In this document: one piece after another, positions 24,535-32,098 of the stretch
Numbering within the stretch: the first letter of the stretch is position 1
Layout: each line of letters begins with the position of its first letter
Assembly: GCF_011045125.1 (NCBI RefSeq)
Contig: NZ_JAAKZF010000056.1
Coordinates: forward strand, 1-33,879
Direction of reading: 5' to 3'
Length of the DNA: 33,879 nt
Source of the DNA: Allomesorhizobium camelthorni
GTDB lineage: Bacteria; Pseudomonadota; Alphaproteobacteria; Rhizobiales; Rhizobiaceae
Notes under the pieces: generated by a model
What the model saw: the letters and a program-made list of their open reading frames with translations, nothing else
What the model was told of the DNA's origin: nothing
The model's database searches: none
Made by a program: the position numbers and the translations under genes

Positions 24535-25282
24535 GGGCAAGCCTTTCACATGTAATGTTGACGCGGCCGTCGGCAAGGGTAGCAAACAGGAGGTGAAGGT
24601 TCCGTTCATCTGCCGACACCGCGAGACAGGTTAGCCGACCAGAAGCATAGGCGCGGGTGTCGATGCCGATCCGCCAGCGCTTAAATTCCGGCAGGTGGTT
24701 CTTAGTCGGCGTATGCCCGTGGACGAACACGTGAGGGAGCCGGCTGTCGTACTCCAGGAACCTGTCTCGGATCATCATCAGGTCATTCGGATCCTGATCA
24801 GGCATCGCGCGAGAGGGGTCAATCCCAGCATGGACGTAGGCGAATCGCTGGTCCGCGACGATGGGCAGCGAGTTCCGCAGCGCCTGCACGTGACGTGGGA
24901 ACTCGGCCCTGAACCTGGCCGCGGCTTCGGCGATGTCGTCTACGGCGAGGAGACCATATGATTCTAGCGTATCGTAGCCTCCGAGGCGTAGCAGCCACGT
25001 AGTGAATCTGGTCTCGTCGACGACTTCTGCTGTCATGAAGTCCATGAAGTACGCGTCGTGGTTTCCCCGGATCAACTGGGACTTAGGCCATCTCTCCAAC
25101 GTGTCGCAAACAAGGTTCAGTGCCTGTCGGCTCGCTGGTCCGCGATCGACAATGTCGCCTAGAAAGAGCACGCGGGCGTCGGAGCCGGATGTCTCCGCCT
25201 CGATGGATATCGCGGCAAGCAACGGTTCGAGGAGGTCGGCTCGGCCGTGGACGTCGCCGATGGCGTAGGTGGTGTATGGCAT
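24497..25282 (-). CDS. PPP-family serine/threonine protein phosphatase
   Basis: A 261-aa phosphatase with every PPP motif: GDVHG (YAIGDVHGRADLLEPLL), GDIVDRGP (LFLGDIVDRGPASRQA), RGNHD (LIRGNHDAYFMDF), HAG (FAYVHAGIDPSRAMPDQD) and the final HGH (VFVHGHTPTKNHLPEF). It resembles bacterial PrpA/PrpB and lambda phosphatase, which dephosphorylate Ser/Thr/His-phosphorylated proteins with two Mn/Fe ions. ATG at 25282. The zinc-ribbon gene follows with overlap. With the metallophosphoesterase at 16743 it brackets the helicase gene. Confidence 0.9.
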   Translation of the reverse strand: MPYTTYAIGDVHGRADLLEPLLAAISIEAETSGSDARVLFLGDIVDRGPASRQALNLVCDTLERWPKSQLIRGNHDAYFMDFMTAEVVDETRFTTWLLRLGGYDTLESYGLLAVDDIAEAAARFRAEFPRHVQALRNSLPIVADQRFAYVHAGIDPSRAMPDQDPNDLMMIRDRFLEYDSRLPHVFVHGHTPTKNHLPEFKRWRIGIDTRAYASGRLTCLAVSADERNLHLLFATLADGRVNITCERLARDRLPSLEDEVS

Positions 25283-25412
25283 CGCGAGTCCTTTCGGACG
25301 GACGCCTAGCGGGAGGTCGTTGGCTTTCCCTTAAGCGGGGTTAAACAAGGCCTTTGAAACCAAGTGTTTATGTTCTCGACGCATGGTGCGGTTGGAAGAA
25401 CTGGGGAGAGCC

Positions 25413-25619
25413 ATGGACATTGAGGCACGCAGACGACTAATGGCCGAAGCCGGCGAGCGGATGGATCGCAGGTCGGAGGCTACCGATGAGTATCTTCGAC
25501 AACGCCGTGAGGCGACGATCAACGCAGCGGTAGAGGACACGGGTAAATCGATGTCCGTGGCAGACGCCTTAGCCTTGCTCCGTTCCGTCGGCCCACTGAC
25601 GGAGCGTGAACGTAGATAG
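25413..25619 (+). CDS. Small helical protein
   Basis: 68 aa from ATG 25413 (MDIEARRRLMAEAGERMDRR) with GGGGAG 5 bases upstream; an ATG at 25383 in frame is the alternative. Nearly all helical and highly charged (EATDEYLRQRREATINAAVE), ending LLRSVGPLTERERR. It could be a small coiled-coil or regulator; no family recognised. It is divergent from the PPP phosphatase gene, 130 bases away. Confidence 0.5.
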   Translation: MDIEARRRLMAEAGERMDRRSEATDEYLRQRREATINAAVEDTGKSMSVADALALLRSVGPLTERERR

Positions 25620-25882
25620 CACCTCACTCTACCAATGCGGAGATTTCCGCGATCGCTGGCGGGCTACGCGGCCTCAGCAACTTCTGCGGCCGTACGCGCC
25701 CATGGTCCTCGTACCCGCGGGCTTATTCGCAACGCAGGCGGCCGTTGCTCCCGTTCCGTCGCCTTCTCGCGGGAGCTCTCTCACGGCAAAGCTCAAGCTG
25801 GCCTTGCGAAGGCATGATCGATCGCGCAGTTTAGGCGGTCTTTTAAGGGGGGCGGGGTCGAGTCGGCCCGAACCATGGACCG
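25620..25882. other. Intergenic region before the DUF4062 gene
   Basis: No credible gene on either strand. A GGGGGGCGGGG-type purine run (about 25848-25858) lies 25 bases before the DUF4062 start. Nothing else stands out. Confidence 0.35.
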
Positions 25883-26521
25883 ATGGCCACTGCATACAAG
25901 AAGCCGCCAATCATAATGATTTCCTCGACCGTTTATGGCATCGAGGAGTTGCTTGACCGTGTCTATGCCGTGCTAACCCGGTTTGGTTACGATGTCTGGA
26001 GCTCGCATGCCGGAACGATGCCGGCCTTCTCTAACCTCAGCGCTTTCGAGAACTGCATCAAGGCGGTCGAAGAGTGCGACCTGTTCTTTGGATTGATCAC
26101 GCCTCAATATGGCTCGGGTGTCGCCAAGGGGGATATTTCCATAACCCACCAGGAACTGGTGAAGGCGATTGAGCTCAACAAACCTCGCTGGCTGCTCGCC
26201 CATGACCATGTCGTATTCGCTCGGATGCTGCTCAGGCAACTCGGCCATAAGACGGTGCAGGATCGCGCGAAGGTGAACCTACAGTCGTCCGCGATTCTCG
26301 ACGACCTTCGAGTAATCGACATGTACGAGGCGGCAATTCGGAACGAAATCCATTTCCAAGATCGCAAGGGCAACTGGGTCCAGAAGTTCGTCAGCGAAGA
26401 GGACGCGCTACGCTACGCCACGGCGCAATTCTATCGATTCCAAGAGGTGGAGCGTTTTCTCGAAGAGCAACTCGCCGATCCCACCCTGGTGATGCGGCGC
26501 GTACATGAGGACCGTGCATGA
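25883..26521 (+). CDS. DUF4062-domain protein
   Basis: A 212-aa protein. The DUF4062 signature is clear at the N-terminus: IMISSTVYGIEELLDRVYAV (the 'hFISSTxxDhxxER' region), then a Rossmann-like series LTRFGYDVWSSHAGTMPAFS, AFENCIKAVEECDLFFGLIT and PQYGSG. DUF4062 is a TIR/nucleoside-deoxyribosyltransferase-like fold found as an N-terminal sensor or effector in defence and signalling ATPases. Here it is followed by a helical tail ending EVERFLEEQLADPTLVMRR. Its last codons overlap the next gene by ATGA (26518-26521), so the two proteins are made together. Confidence 0.85.
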   Translation: MATAYKKPPIIMISSTVYGIEELLDRVYAVLTRFGYDVWSSHAGTMPAFSNLSAFENCIKAVEECDLFFGLITPQYGSGVAKGDISITHQELVKAIELNKPRWLLAHDHVVFARMLLRQLGHKTVQDRAKVNLQSSAILDDLRVIDMYEAAIRNEIHFQDRKGNWVQKFVSEEDALRYATAQFYRFQEVERFLEEQLADPTLVMRRVHEDRA

Positions 26522-27903
26522 TCTCGGCCGACATCCGCAAGCAGATCAAAGCCGGAGAGAACGCTGGCACGGCCTTCGTCGCCGATCCCGGAGATTTGGA
26601 CGCCATCGCGGCTGCTGTTTGCAGCTTCCTGAACGGGCGCGGCGGTGTCGTGTTCGTCGGGGTCACGCCCGATGGCGAGATTGTCGGTGTCGGGGCGAAC
26701 CCCGATAGCGAGCGACGACATCTCGAGACGCGTCTTCAGGAAATGATCTCACCCAAGGCGCTGTTCACTCTCAGCATCGACACGGAGGATGATCGTCCGA
26801 TCGTCTCGATCGAGGCACCGCAGGGACGCGATGTGCCATATGTCGTCAACGGCCGTGTCTTCGTCCGTAGGGGCAAACGCACCATGGTGGCCGATCCGGC
26901 CGAACTGCGCCAGATAATCCAAGGGCGGTCGGTGGAACCCGATCGGTGGGAGCGCCGCCCATCCCTTGGCCTCTCTGAGGACGATCTGGACCAATCCGAG
27001 ATTGATGCCACCATCAGAGAGGCGAGGGAGTCGGAGCGTTTCAAATTTGAGGATAAATCTGGTCTACGCGGTACCTTGCGTCAGCTTGGTTTGGTGGTAT
27101 CCGGCGGTCTAACTAATGCCTGCGATGTTCTCTTCGCCAACCGTCCCCCCACGCGCCATCCGCAATGCCGAGTGCGCTTTATCCAGTTTGAAACCGACAA
27201 AGCGGGGTCGGCCTATCTCGATGACCACTGGGTCGACGGACCTTTGGTCCAAGTCTATTGGGAGATCATTGAGCGGGTCGGCGCGCATGTCCGCGTGCAG
27301 GCCTATTTCGCGCCAAGCGAGCATACCCGTCGCGATCGTGTCAATTATTCAATCGAGGCCCTGCGCGAAGGCTTAGTCAATGCGCTGGCTCACCGTGATT
27401 ATGCAAGTTTTTCCGGAGGTGTTTCAGTCTCGATCTACCCTGATCGGATCGAGATGTGGAACTCGGGCCGGCTGCCGAGGGAAATAAAGGTCGGAGACCT
27501 TCGGAAGCCCCACCCGTCGATCCCAACCAATCCCGACATCGCGCATGTTATCTATCTGCGTCGTTTGATGGAACGTGTCGGACGCGGCACGCAGAAGATC
27601 ATTGCTGCTTGCGAGGAACTGGGCGCTCAGCCCCCCAAGTGGCAGGACAGCGCAAGCGGCGTGACCCTCACCATCTATTCTGCGGGTGCGGCCGAAGGTG
27701 CGCGGCTCAATCCGCGCCAGGCGCACCTCATGGAGCGGCTCCGTCCGGGAGACATGCTTCGCCTTGGCGACTATTTGCAGGATCAGCAGATCTCTGAACG
27801 TCAGGCGCGTCGAGACTTATCCGAGTTGGAGGAGGCTGGGTTCCTAGTTCGGTCAGGGCGAGCTCGGGCGACGGTATACCAACGAACCGAACGGACCGTT
27901 TGA
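26518..27903 (+). CDS. AlbA_2 (Schlafen-type) / HATPase_c_4 ATP-binding protein with C-terminal wHTH
   Basis: A 461-aa protein. An AlbA_2 domain is at ~10-140: ICSFLNGRGGVVFVGVTPDG-like core (AVCSFLNGRGGVVFVGVTPD, GEIVGVGANPDSERRHLETR) and VNGRVFVRRGKRTMVADPAE. The usual E-x-x-E-F-K catalytic start is not conserved (AGENAGTAFVADP). The middle holds the ATP-binding signature SIEALREGLVNALAHRDYAS then YPDRIEMWNSGRLP (HATPase_c_4). The end is a winged helix (RLGDYLQDQQISERQARRDL). Such proteins are annotated as transcriptional regulators or Schlafen-like factors. The 4-base overlap with the DUF4062 gene points to a two-component system; function not known. Confidence 0.85.
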   Translation: MISADIRKQIKAGENAGTAFVADPGDLDAIAAAVCSFLNGRGGVVFVGVTPDGEIVGVGANPDSERRHLETRLQEMISPKALFTLSIDTEDDRPIVSIEAPQGRDVPYVVNGRVFVRRGKRTMVADPAELRQIIQGRSVEPDRWERRPSLGLSEDDLDQSEIDATIREARESERFKFEDKSGLRGTLRQLGLVVSGGLTNACDVLFANRPPTRHPQCRVRFIQFETDKAGSAYLDDHWVDGPLVQVYWEIIERVGAHVRVQAYFAPSEHTRRDRVNYSIEALREGLVNALAHRDYASFSGGVSVSIYPDRIEMWNSGRLPREIKVGDLRKPHPSIPTNPDIAHVIYLRRLMERVGRGTQKIIAACEELGAQPPKWQDSASGVTLTIYSAGAAEGARLNPRQAHLMERLRPGDMLRLGDYLQDQQISERQARRDLSELEEAGFLVRSGRARATVYQRTERTV

Positions 27904-27904
27904 G

Positions 27905-28055
27905 AATCCGGCCAAATCCGGCCACAAATCGTGCGGTCCGTGCGGTCTGGACGAGATGGCGAATTCTGAGCAAGCTCTTGTTGTTAGGTAATTTTTTTTG
28001 TGAACATCGAAACCTTCGTCGTGAGTATCCGGCCAAATCCGGCCAAATCCGGTCA
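27905..28055. repeat. Iteron-like 10-bp direct repeats (two clusters)
   Basis: Cluster one is AATCCGGCCA twice in tandem at 27905-27924, beginning two bases after the AlbA_2 stop codon. Cluster two is TATCCGGCCA, AATCCGGCCA, AATCCGGTCA at 28026-28055. The 10-base period puts all copies on one face of the helix. A second tandem, CGTGCGGTC twice (27930-27947), follows cluster one. They look like binding sites for a DNA-binding protein or plasmid-type iterons; no replication gene is near. Confidence 0.65.
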
Positions 28056-28317
28056 TCGTTCCTTCAACCGAGGACCGCACGCTGGCCGGCAGCCGGCGGC
28101 GTTCTGTCGAAGGTTGCGGAAGGGCGCGGAAGACCGTGTCTTGCTCGTGTGTCATCTTTGTTAGCACGAGTGGATCATGAATGTGATGTGAAAACACGGA
28201 AGCTGAGGCGGCGAGTTGGGATGCGGGCAGGTAGTGACGACTCTCGCCCCGGGGCGCATCTGCGGGTGCGAACGAATGCCTCATCCGACAGCCCTTCAAG
28301 AATCCTCGCGCTCCCTA
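28056..28317. other. Gene-poor stretch
   Basis: No convincing gene after the repeat cluster up to the nuclease remnant. Frames on both strands are low-quality and reflect GC bias. Confidence 0.3.
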
Positions 28318-28640
28318 TGCTGATGCAGTTCCTGCTAGGGACGCCTTCAGGAACTCGTCGACGGCCTCCACTCCGCCGCCCTCGCGCCGCATCGGTACGT
28401 CGCGCCGTTTCCGTCCTTGCAGGTCTGCGTCGCTTCGGGCGCGTCGATGCCGTTGAAGCGGACGCGTTCTCCGTGGATTTCGATGGTGTCGCCGTCGATG
28501 ACGGAGGCGTGGCCGACCAGGGAGGACGGGTTCGAGGCAGTGGCCTTGGCAGCCGGGAAGCCGGGACTATAGGTCGGACGCGTAATAGCCGACGACAACC
28601 GCGCCTACCATGGCAATAGGCACCCACGGCACCCCAGCTT
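28318..28640 (-). pseudogene. Thermonuclease (SNase-like) remnant
   Basis: On the minus strand the peptide SLVGHASVIDGDTIEIHGER, VRFNGIDAPEATQTCKDGNG, ATYRCGARAAE is the first half of a staphylococcal-nuclease-like domain with the metal-binding DGDT and the active-site Arg region RFNGIDAPE. An N-terminal hydrophobic segment in another register (PIAMVGAVVVGYYASD) precedes it. After 'AAE' a 5-base insertion shifts the frame before VEAVDEFLKASLAG, and the C-terminal half is missing. It is clearly broken in at least two places and truncated. Confidence 0.7.
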
Positions 28641-28766
28641 CCTCAGTCTACCAGATCGCCAAGGCTTGAAGCGGACTACCTTGCCCAAACCGACCCCATG
28701 TAGCCTGAGCCGCGTCTTTGAGTGCAAGCGGCTGGTTCGGAGACAGGCTAAACGAATACGGGTTCC

Positions 28767-29234
28767 TTATGCGTTAATTTCCAGCATTCTTGTTTGGCGT
28801 TCGATCGGCGTGCGGTGTCTGCGGCAAAACAGACGAATTTCCAGGAAGGTGTCGGGCGAGGTTACGGCCTTTTCGAACGCATCTTTCGAAGCGTTATTGG
28901 ACTGGAGGATCGCGAGATCGTTTACGAGGCGGTCCTTAGCAATGGTTCTGGTCACCTTGTTCAGGAGCTTATTGTTGATCGCTGCCGCCAACGTCTCCAG
29001 CAAGTTCAAGTAGGAGTTCAGGCATTTTCTGAATTCCTCTGCATTGCTCAGGGATTGAGCCAAGCGACTTTCGGCATCGCCGATCTCCCGCAGCACCATA
29101 AAAAGCGACGACAAGTCGTTGGACCTCGCATTCGCGCGGAGCGAAATCGCCGTTGCAATCAGGCCGATGGCCGCGAGAACGCCTGCGGCAATCGTGGCAA
29201 TGTCGCTCCAGTACCCGACGACCGCATCATTCAC
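28767..29234 (-). CDS. Membrane-anchored helical protein, last gene of Thoeris operon
   Basis: A 155-aa protein starting GTG 29232-29234. One N-terminal membrane helix (DIATIAAGVLAAIGLIATAI, residues ~11-31) is followed by a long, mostly helical cytoplasmic part (SLFMVLREIGDAESRLAQSL ... LETLAAAINNKLLNKVTRTI). No enzyme motif seen. The GTG overlaps the stop of the preceding small gene by GTGA, so it is translationally coupled to the Thoeris operon. It could be a membrane partner, an immunity factor or an unrelated passenger. No family recognised. Confidence 0.75.
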   Translation of the reverse strand: MNDAVVGYWSDIATIAAGVLAAIGLIATAISLRANARSNDLSSLFMVLREIGDAESRLAQSLSNAEEFRKCLNSYLNLLETLAAAINNKLLNKVTRTIAKDRLVNDLAILQSNNASKDAFEKAVTSPDTFLEIRLFCRRHRTPIERQTRMLEINA

Positions 29235-29428
29235 TTCCGGCGTTCTCCGCCCATGTTTCCATGAGAAGCAGAGGCCTGTTTGCCCGAGCCCGTCGTGGGC
29301 TTCGGAGCCGCTTGAAGAACATTCTGCAGGTTCGAGGAAGAGATGCCTCTTTTTTCAAGATCGGCCCCAGTCTTGACCTGCTTGTCGCTCAGGCCACTGC
29401 CTTGGCCCCCGCTCTTGAGATTCTTCAT
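29231..29428 (-). CDS. Small Gly/Lys/Ser-rich protein directly after thsA
   Basis: 65 aa from ATG 29426-29428 (MKNLKSGGQGSGLSDKQVKT), with AGGAGAAAGGA upstream, located inside the end of thsA. It starts 2 bases after the thsA stop. The sequence is low-complexity at both ends (GGQGSG; TTGSGKQASASHGNMGGERR) with a short helical middle (GADLEKRGISSSNLQNVLQA). Likely disordered, possibly nucleic-acid or protein binding. Its stop overlaps the next gene's GTG. Not recognised as any known Thoeris component. Confidence 0.7.
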   Translation of the reverse strand: MKNLKSGGQGSGLSDKQVKTGADLEKRGISSSNLQNVLQAAPKPTTGSGKQASASHGNMGGERRK

Positions 29429-29430
29429 CG

Positions 29431-30882
29431 TTAGATTCCTTTCTCCTTGATCCATTTCAAAATCTCCCCGACCGCGTCGACTATCTGTTTGGATGTTGCG
29501 TCCACGTCATTGAGGACATCAAACGCGCGTCGGGGCATACGGCCGAAGAAGGCAGCGTAGTCAGCATTGACCGCGGCCCATATCTCCTGCGCGGCTCCGC
29601 CTGTTGCTCCGATGGGAATGGGCGTTCGACCAAGCGTCTTAAGCATCTCGTATTCCGAAATGACGCCAGCAGCCGCTACTGTACGGCCTTCCTCGATCTT
29701 GACCCCGCCGATGAAGATGCAGGAACCAGCCTGCCGAACAAGATCCTCACGATAGCGACGATAAAACTCCTGCCGTTCCTGACCTTCAGGAATCATTTGC
29801 GGGAAGGGCCGCAGGAAGAGGTGTCGTTCGAGGTTTGGGGTAGTATCCCTGTAGAGTTCCTCCAGCGCCCCGGACAAGATCGCGCTGCCCACAACGAGTC
29901 CAAAGCCTGAAACGATCCGATATCGGTCACGGGCGAGCATTTCGCCGATACCGCGTGCGACGGCCTCGGTCCGCTTTCTTCCCTCGGTGCCCCCGGAAGG
30001 GAGTTCTTCCGGATAGCTTCCTGACACCATGACGCTGGATGAGGCAAGCCGGTGCTCGACGGCTTTCATCAGTTCGTCCAACTCGCTCCAGCCATCCACC
30101 TCGACACAGTGAATGCCATAGTTTTCCAGGTCCTCCACCCAGAGCTTGTGGCGACGCTCGGCATATTCGAACCGTTCCTTGGAACCGCGTCCGGCAAAGT
30201 CTCGGCGCTGGGGTCGCTTCACCACCGCATAGTGCTCTGGCGGGGTGTCGCCGAACGCCTCTCTGATCAAGGTGAACAGCTGGGCGAGGTTCGGGTCGGT
30301 GAATGAAAACCCTAGGAAGAGCATTCGTCGCGAAACGAGATGACTATGCAGGAGATTGAGGAATTCGCCCCGTTCGCGTCGATATCCCTCGTAATCCCCC
30401 TTCGCTATCACGACATCGGCCGGATTTTTGACCGTGCCGTGCATCTTGTATAGCTGCGCATGTGCTGCTGGGTTGTTAAGGACCAAGTGCTGCTTGTCCG
30501 TATTTACCTCCATCAACAGCCGTTGTTCTCTCCAAGCCCGTTCAAGGAGTTCGTCGTAGTTTGTGGTCCAGACGTGCTTTAGCGGAAGCCTCGCGAGCGT
30601 GTGTAGGATGTCGGGGATGGGCTTTTCCGTGCCAATCTCCTTCGTAATTAGCTTCGCGAGGCTGGTACGCTTTTTCCCCGCTCTGTTCAGAAAGTATTGA
30701 ACTACGCCAGGAAGGTCGGTTTCCTGGTCGACGTCGAGACCAATTTCCTCCGCTAGCTCCTGCACGAGCGTCTTCCAGCTCGGATATCCGGCGCTAATCG
30801 ACACTCCGGCGCCGACGAACAGCCCTGCAGTGTCGTTGCTCAGGGCCTCCACGTATGCCTCGATGAATTTCTCTCGACGCAT
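29431..30882 (-). CDS. Thoeris ThsA: SIR2-SLOG NADase effector
   Basis: A 483-aa protein. The N-terminal SIR2 domain has the Rossmann motif LFVGAGVSISAGYPSWKTLV (21-40), the TTNYDELLERA block with Asn108, the KMHGTV block with His148 and GFSFTDPNL (191-199). Asn108/His148 have the same 40-residue spacing as the catalytic pair of Bacillus ThsA (N112/H152). The C-terminal SLOG domain (~280-475) carries VMVSGSYPEELPSGGTEGRK, YRIVSGFGLVVGSAILSGAL and TPIPIGATGGAAQEIW, the pocket that binds the cyclic ADP-ribose signal. On signal binding it cleaves NAD+. It is the third of three core genes, 16 bases after the second TIR gene. All key residues are present. Confidence 0.93.
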   Translation of the reverse strand: MRREKFIEAYVEALSNDTAGLFVGAGVSISAGYPSWKTLVQELAEEIGLDVDQETDLPGVVQYFLNRAGKKRTSLAKLITKEIGTEKPIPDILHTLARLPLKHVWTTNYDELLERAWREQRLLMEVNTDKQHLVLNNPAAHAQLYKMHGTVKNPADVVIAKGDYEGYRRERGEFLNLLHSHLVSRRMLFLGFSFTDPNLAQLFTLIREAFGDTPPEHYAVVKRPQRRDFAGRGSKERFEYAERRHKLWVEDLENYGIHCVEVDGWSELDELMKAVEHRLASSSVMVSGSYPEELPSGGTEGRKRTEAVARGIGEMLARDRYRIVSGFGLVVGSAILSGALEELYRDTTPNLERHLFLRPFPQMIPEGQERQEFYRRYREDLVRQAGSCIFIGGVKIEEGRTVAAAGVISEYEMLKTLGRTPIPIGATGGAAQEIWAAVNADYAAFFGRMPRRAFDVLNDVDATSKQIVDAVGEILKWIKEKGI

Positions 30883-30898
30883 TAGGTAGGGTTTCCGT

Positions 30899-31342
30899 TC
30901 ATCCGCGACCCGTCACCATCCGTTCGATCTGCCGACCCAAATCATCTGCCGTCGTGAAATTGATGACAGGGGCCCGAAAGCTCGTCAGGAGCGCTGGTAT
31001 GGCACCTGCCGTATCGGAGTTGCCATACTGATCGCGGAGGTGATGAATGCGGACGCCAAGCAACGCGTTGCCTCGCGCGGCTGACTGCTCGATCTCGTAG
31101 CCAACATACTTGCGGGAGGCGGTCTGCGCACCGATGCAGACCACTGTCACAGAAGTGCGCTCCAATCCCTTGTCGATCAAGCGCTTGATCGCGGCGTCGC
31201 CCTGACGTTTCACCTCCTCCCACAGTGATGCATCGTGCCACCCTGCGGCGGCAGCGCCGTCGATGATGTTGCTATTGCGGACGATGTTCACGCGCCAGAT
31301 ATCGCGCTGATAATGGAAGCTGAAAAAAGTGCGGTATGCCAT
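30899..31342 (-). CDS. Thoeris ThsB: TIR-domain sensor (ThsB/DUF1863 type)
   Basis: 147 aa from ATG 31340-31342 (MAYRTFFSFHYQRDIWRVNI), preceded by AGGAGT at 5-6 bases; a longer form to 31393 would run into the upstream gene. It matches the classic ThsB layout: TFFSFHYQRD start, WHDASLWEEVKRQGDAAIKR, ERTSVTVVCIGAQTASRKYV and GYEIEQSAARGNALLGVRIH. Glu83 in 'KYVGYEIEQS' is at the TIR catalytic position. ThsB proteins detect phage proteins and make a cyclic ADP-ribose isomer that activates ThsA. The gene begins 8 bases after the other TIR gene. Confidence 0.9.
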   Translation of the reverse strand: MAYRTFFSFHYQRDIWRVNIVRNSNIIDGAAAAGWHDASLWEEVKRQGDAAIKRLIDKGLERTSVTVVCIGAQTASRKYVGYEIEQSAARGNALLGVRIHHLRDQYGNSDTAGAIPALLTSFRAPVINFTTADDLGRQIERMVTGRG

Positions 31343-31350
31343 CGGTACTC

Positions 31351-31965
31351 CTATCGAATGTAAGACAAGGGATCTCGAGACGAGGCGGCCCACACCTTCA
31401 GCGGAAATGAAGTCGCAAGCGCGTATATGCGGCCAGGTGTCATGATCCGGCGCAGCAGTTCTGGGGTCGCCGACACCTTGAGCTTTTGCATCGAGTCGAT
31501 TTCGACAACCGGGTAAAGACCAAGAAACTCACGCCCTCGGTATGGATCAGTTGCGTCACGGACGACAGGGAGAACACCGACCTTGCCCTTTGCCGCATCG
31601 AACCAGCCCAGTTCCCAGCACATCCACTTGGATTGATCGGCGTTGTGGGTGTCCAGGAATAGGAGGGAATCGCTCCGAAGCAGCTTTTGCCGAATATAGT
31701 GGGCATTGTCTGGGGTTACGTTCGCGCGGTCCGTGTCGGGGGCTTCGATCCAGTCGCAGAAAACCGTAAGACCGAGGTCTTCGGTGAGGATAGCGTAGAC
31801 CCCGTAAACGATCTCCCGATCCTTGATCGTTTGTGACAAGAACACATCGTACCGCTCCTTGTCAGTCCTCGCCACGCGCCGGAGGGCCGTCTCGACCGTT
31901 AAGCCTTTAGACCGCGCTCGCGCTGTTGCTCGTTGCCGAACGTAGTTTTCTGTCAGAAATGCCAA
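31351..31965 (-). CDS. Second Thoeris TIR-domain protein (TIR/ThsB-like)
   Basis: 204 aa from TTG 31963-31965 with a perfect AGGAGG 7 bases upstream. After an Arg-rich N-terminus (MAFLTENYVRQRATARARSK) the TIR fold starts at YDVFLSQTIKDREIVYGVYA. It continues LTVFCDWIEAPDTDRANVTP, YIRQKLLRSDSLLFLDTHNA and DQSKWMCWELGWFDAAKGKV, where the Glu of CWEL is the expected catalytic residue. The C-terminal extension (~60 residues) is specific. It belongs to a different TIR subfamily from the neighbouring ThsB. Thoeris loci with several TIR genes are known and each TIR can sense a different phage. First core gene of the operon. Confidence 0.88.
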   Translation of the reverse strand: MAFLTENYVRQRATARARSKGLTVETALRRVARTDKERYDVFLSQTIKDREIVYGVYAILTEDLGLTVFCDWIEAPDTDRANVTPDNAHYIRQKLLRSDSLLFLDTHNADQSKWMCWELGWFDAAKGKVGVLPVVRDATDPYRGREFLGLYPVVEIDSMQKLKVSATPELLRRIMTPGRIYALATSFPLKVWAASSRDPLSYIR

Positions 31966-32001
31966 GCCCCGCCTCCTTCAGAATCTTGTTTATTCCTTCC
32001 G

Positions 32002-32034
32002 CCAAACCCGGGCGCATTCCGCACCCGGGTTTGG
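32002..32034. repeat. 11-bp perfect hairpin upstream of Thoeris TIR gene
   Basis: CCAAACCCGGG (32002-32012) pairs perfectly with CCCGGGTTTGG (32024-32034) around an 11-base loop, between the YjzC-like gene and the first TIR gene. Lacking a T-run it could be an attenuator, a weak terminator or a regulator site that sets the level of the Thoeris genes. Confidence 0.6.
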
Positions 32035-32098
32035 GATGGCATTTCAGAGGGTCTCCTGGTCGACCGCGGTTGGCAACGGTAGAAAGGTGACAGTTGAC

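Noticed and set aside
27905-28055. CRISPR array
   Set aside because: Repeat units are only 10 bp and in direct tandem without spacers; no cas genes in the window.
27853-28299. 148-codon minus-strand frame with two copies of a FGRIWPD-like peptide
   Set aside because: The peptide repeats are just the 10-bp DNA repeats translated; no other protein character.
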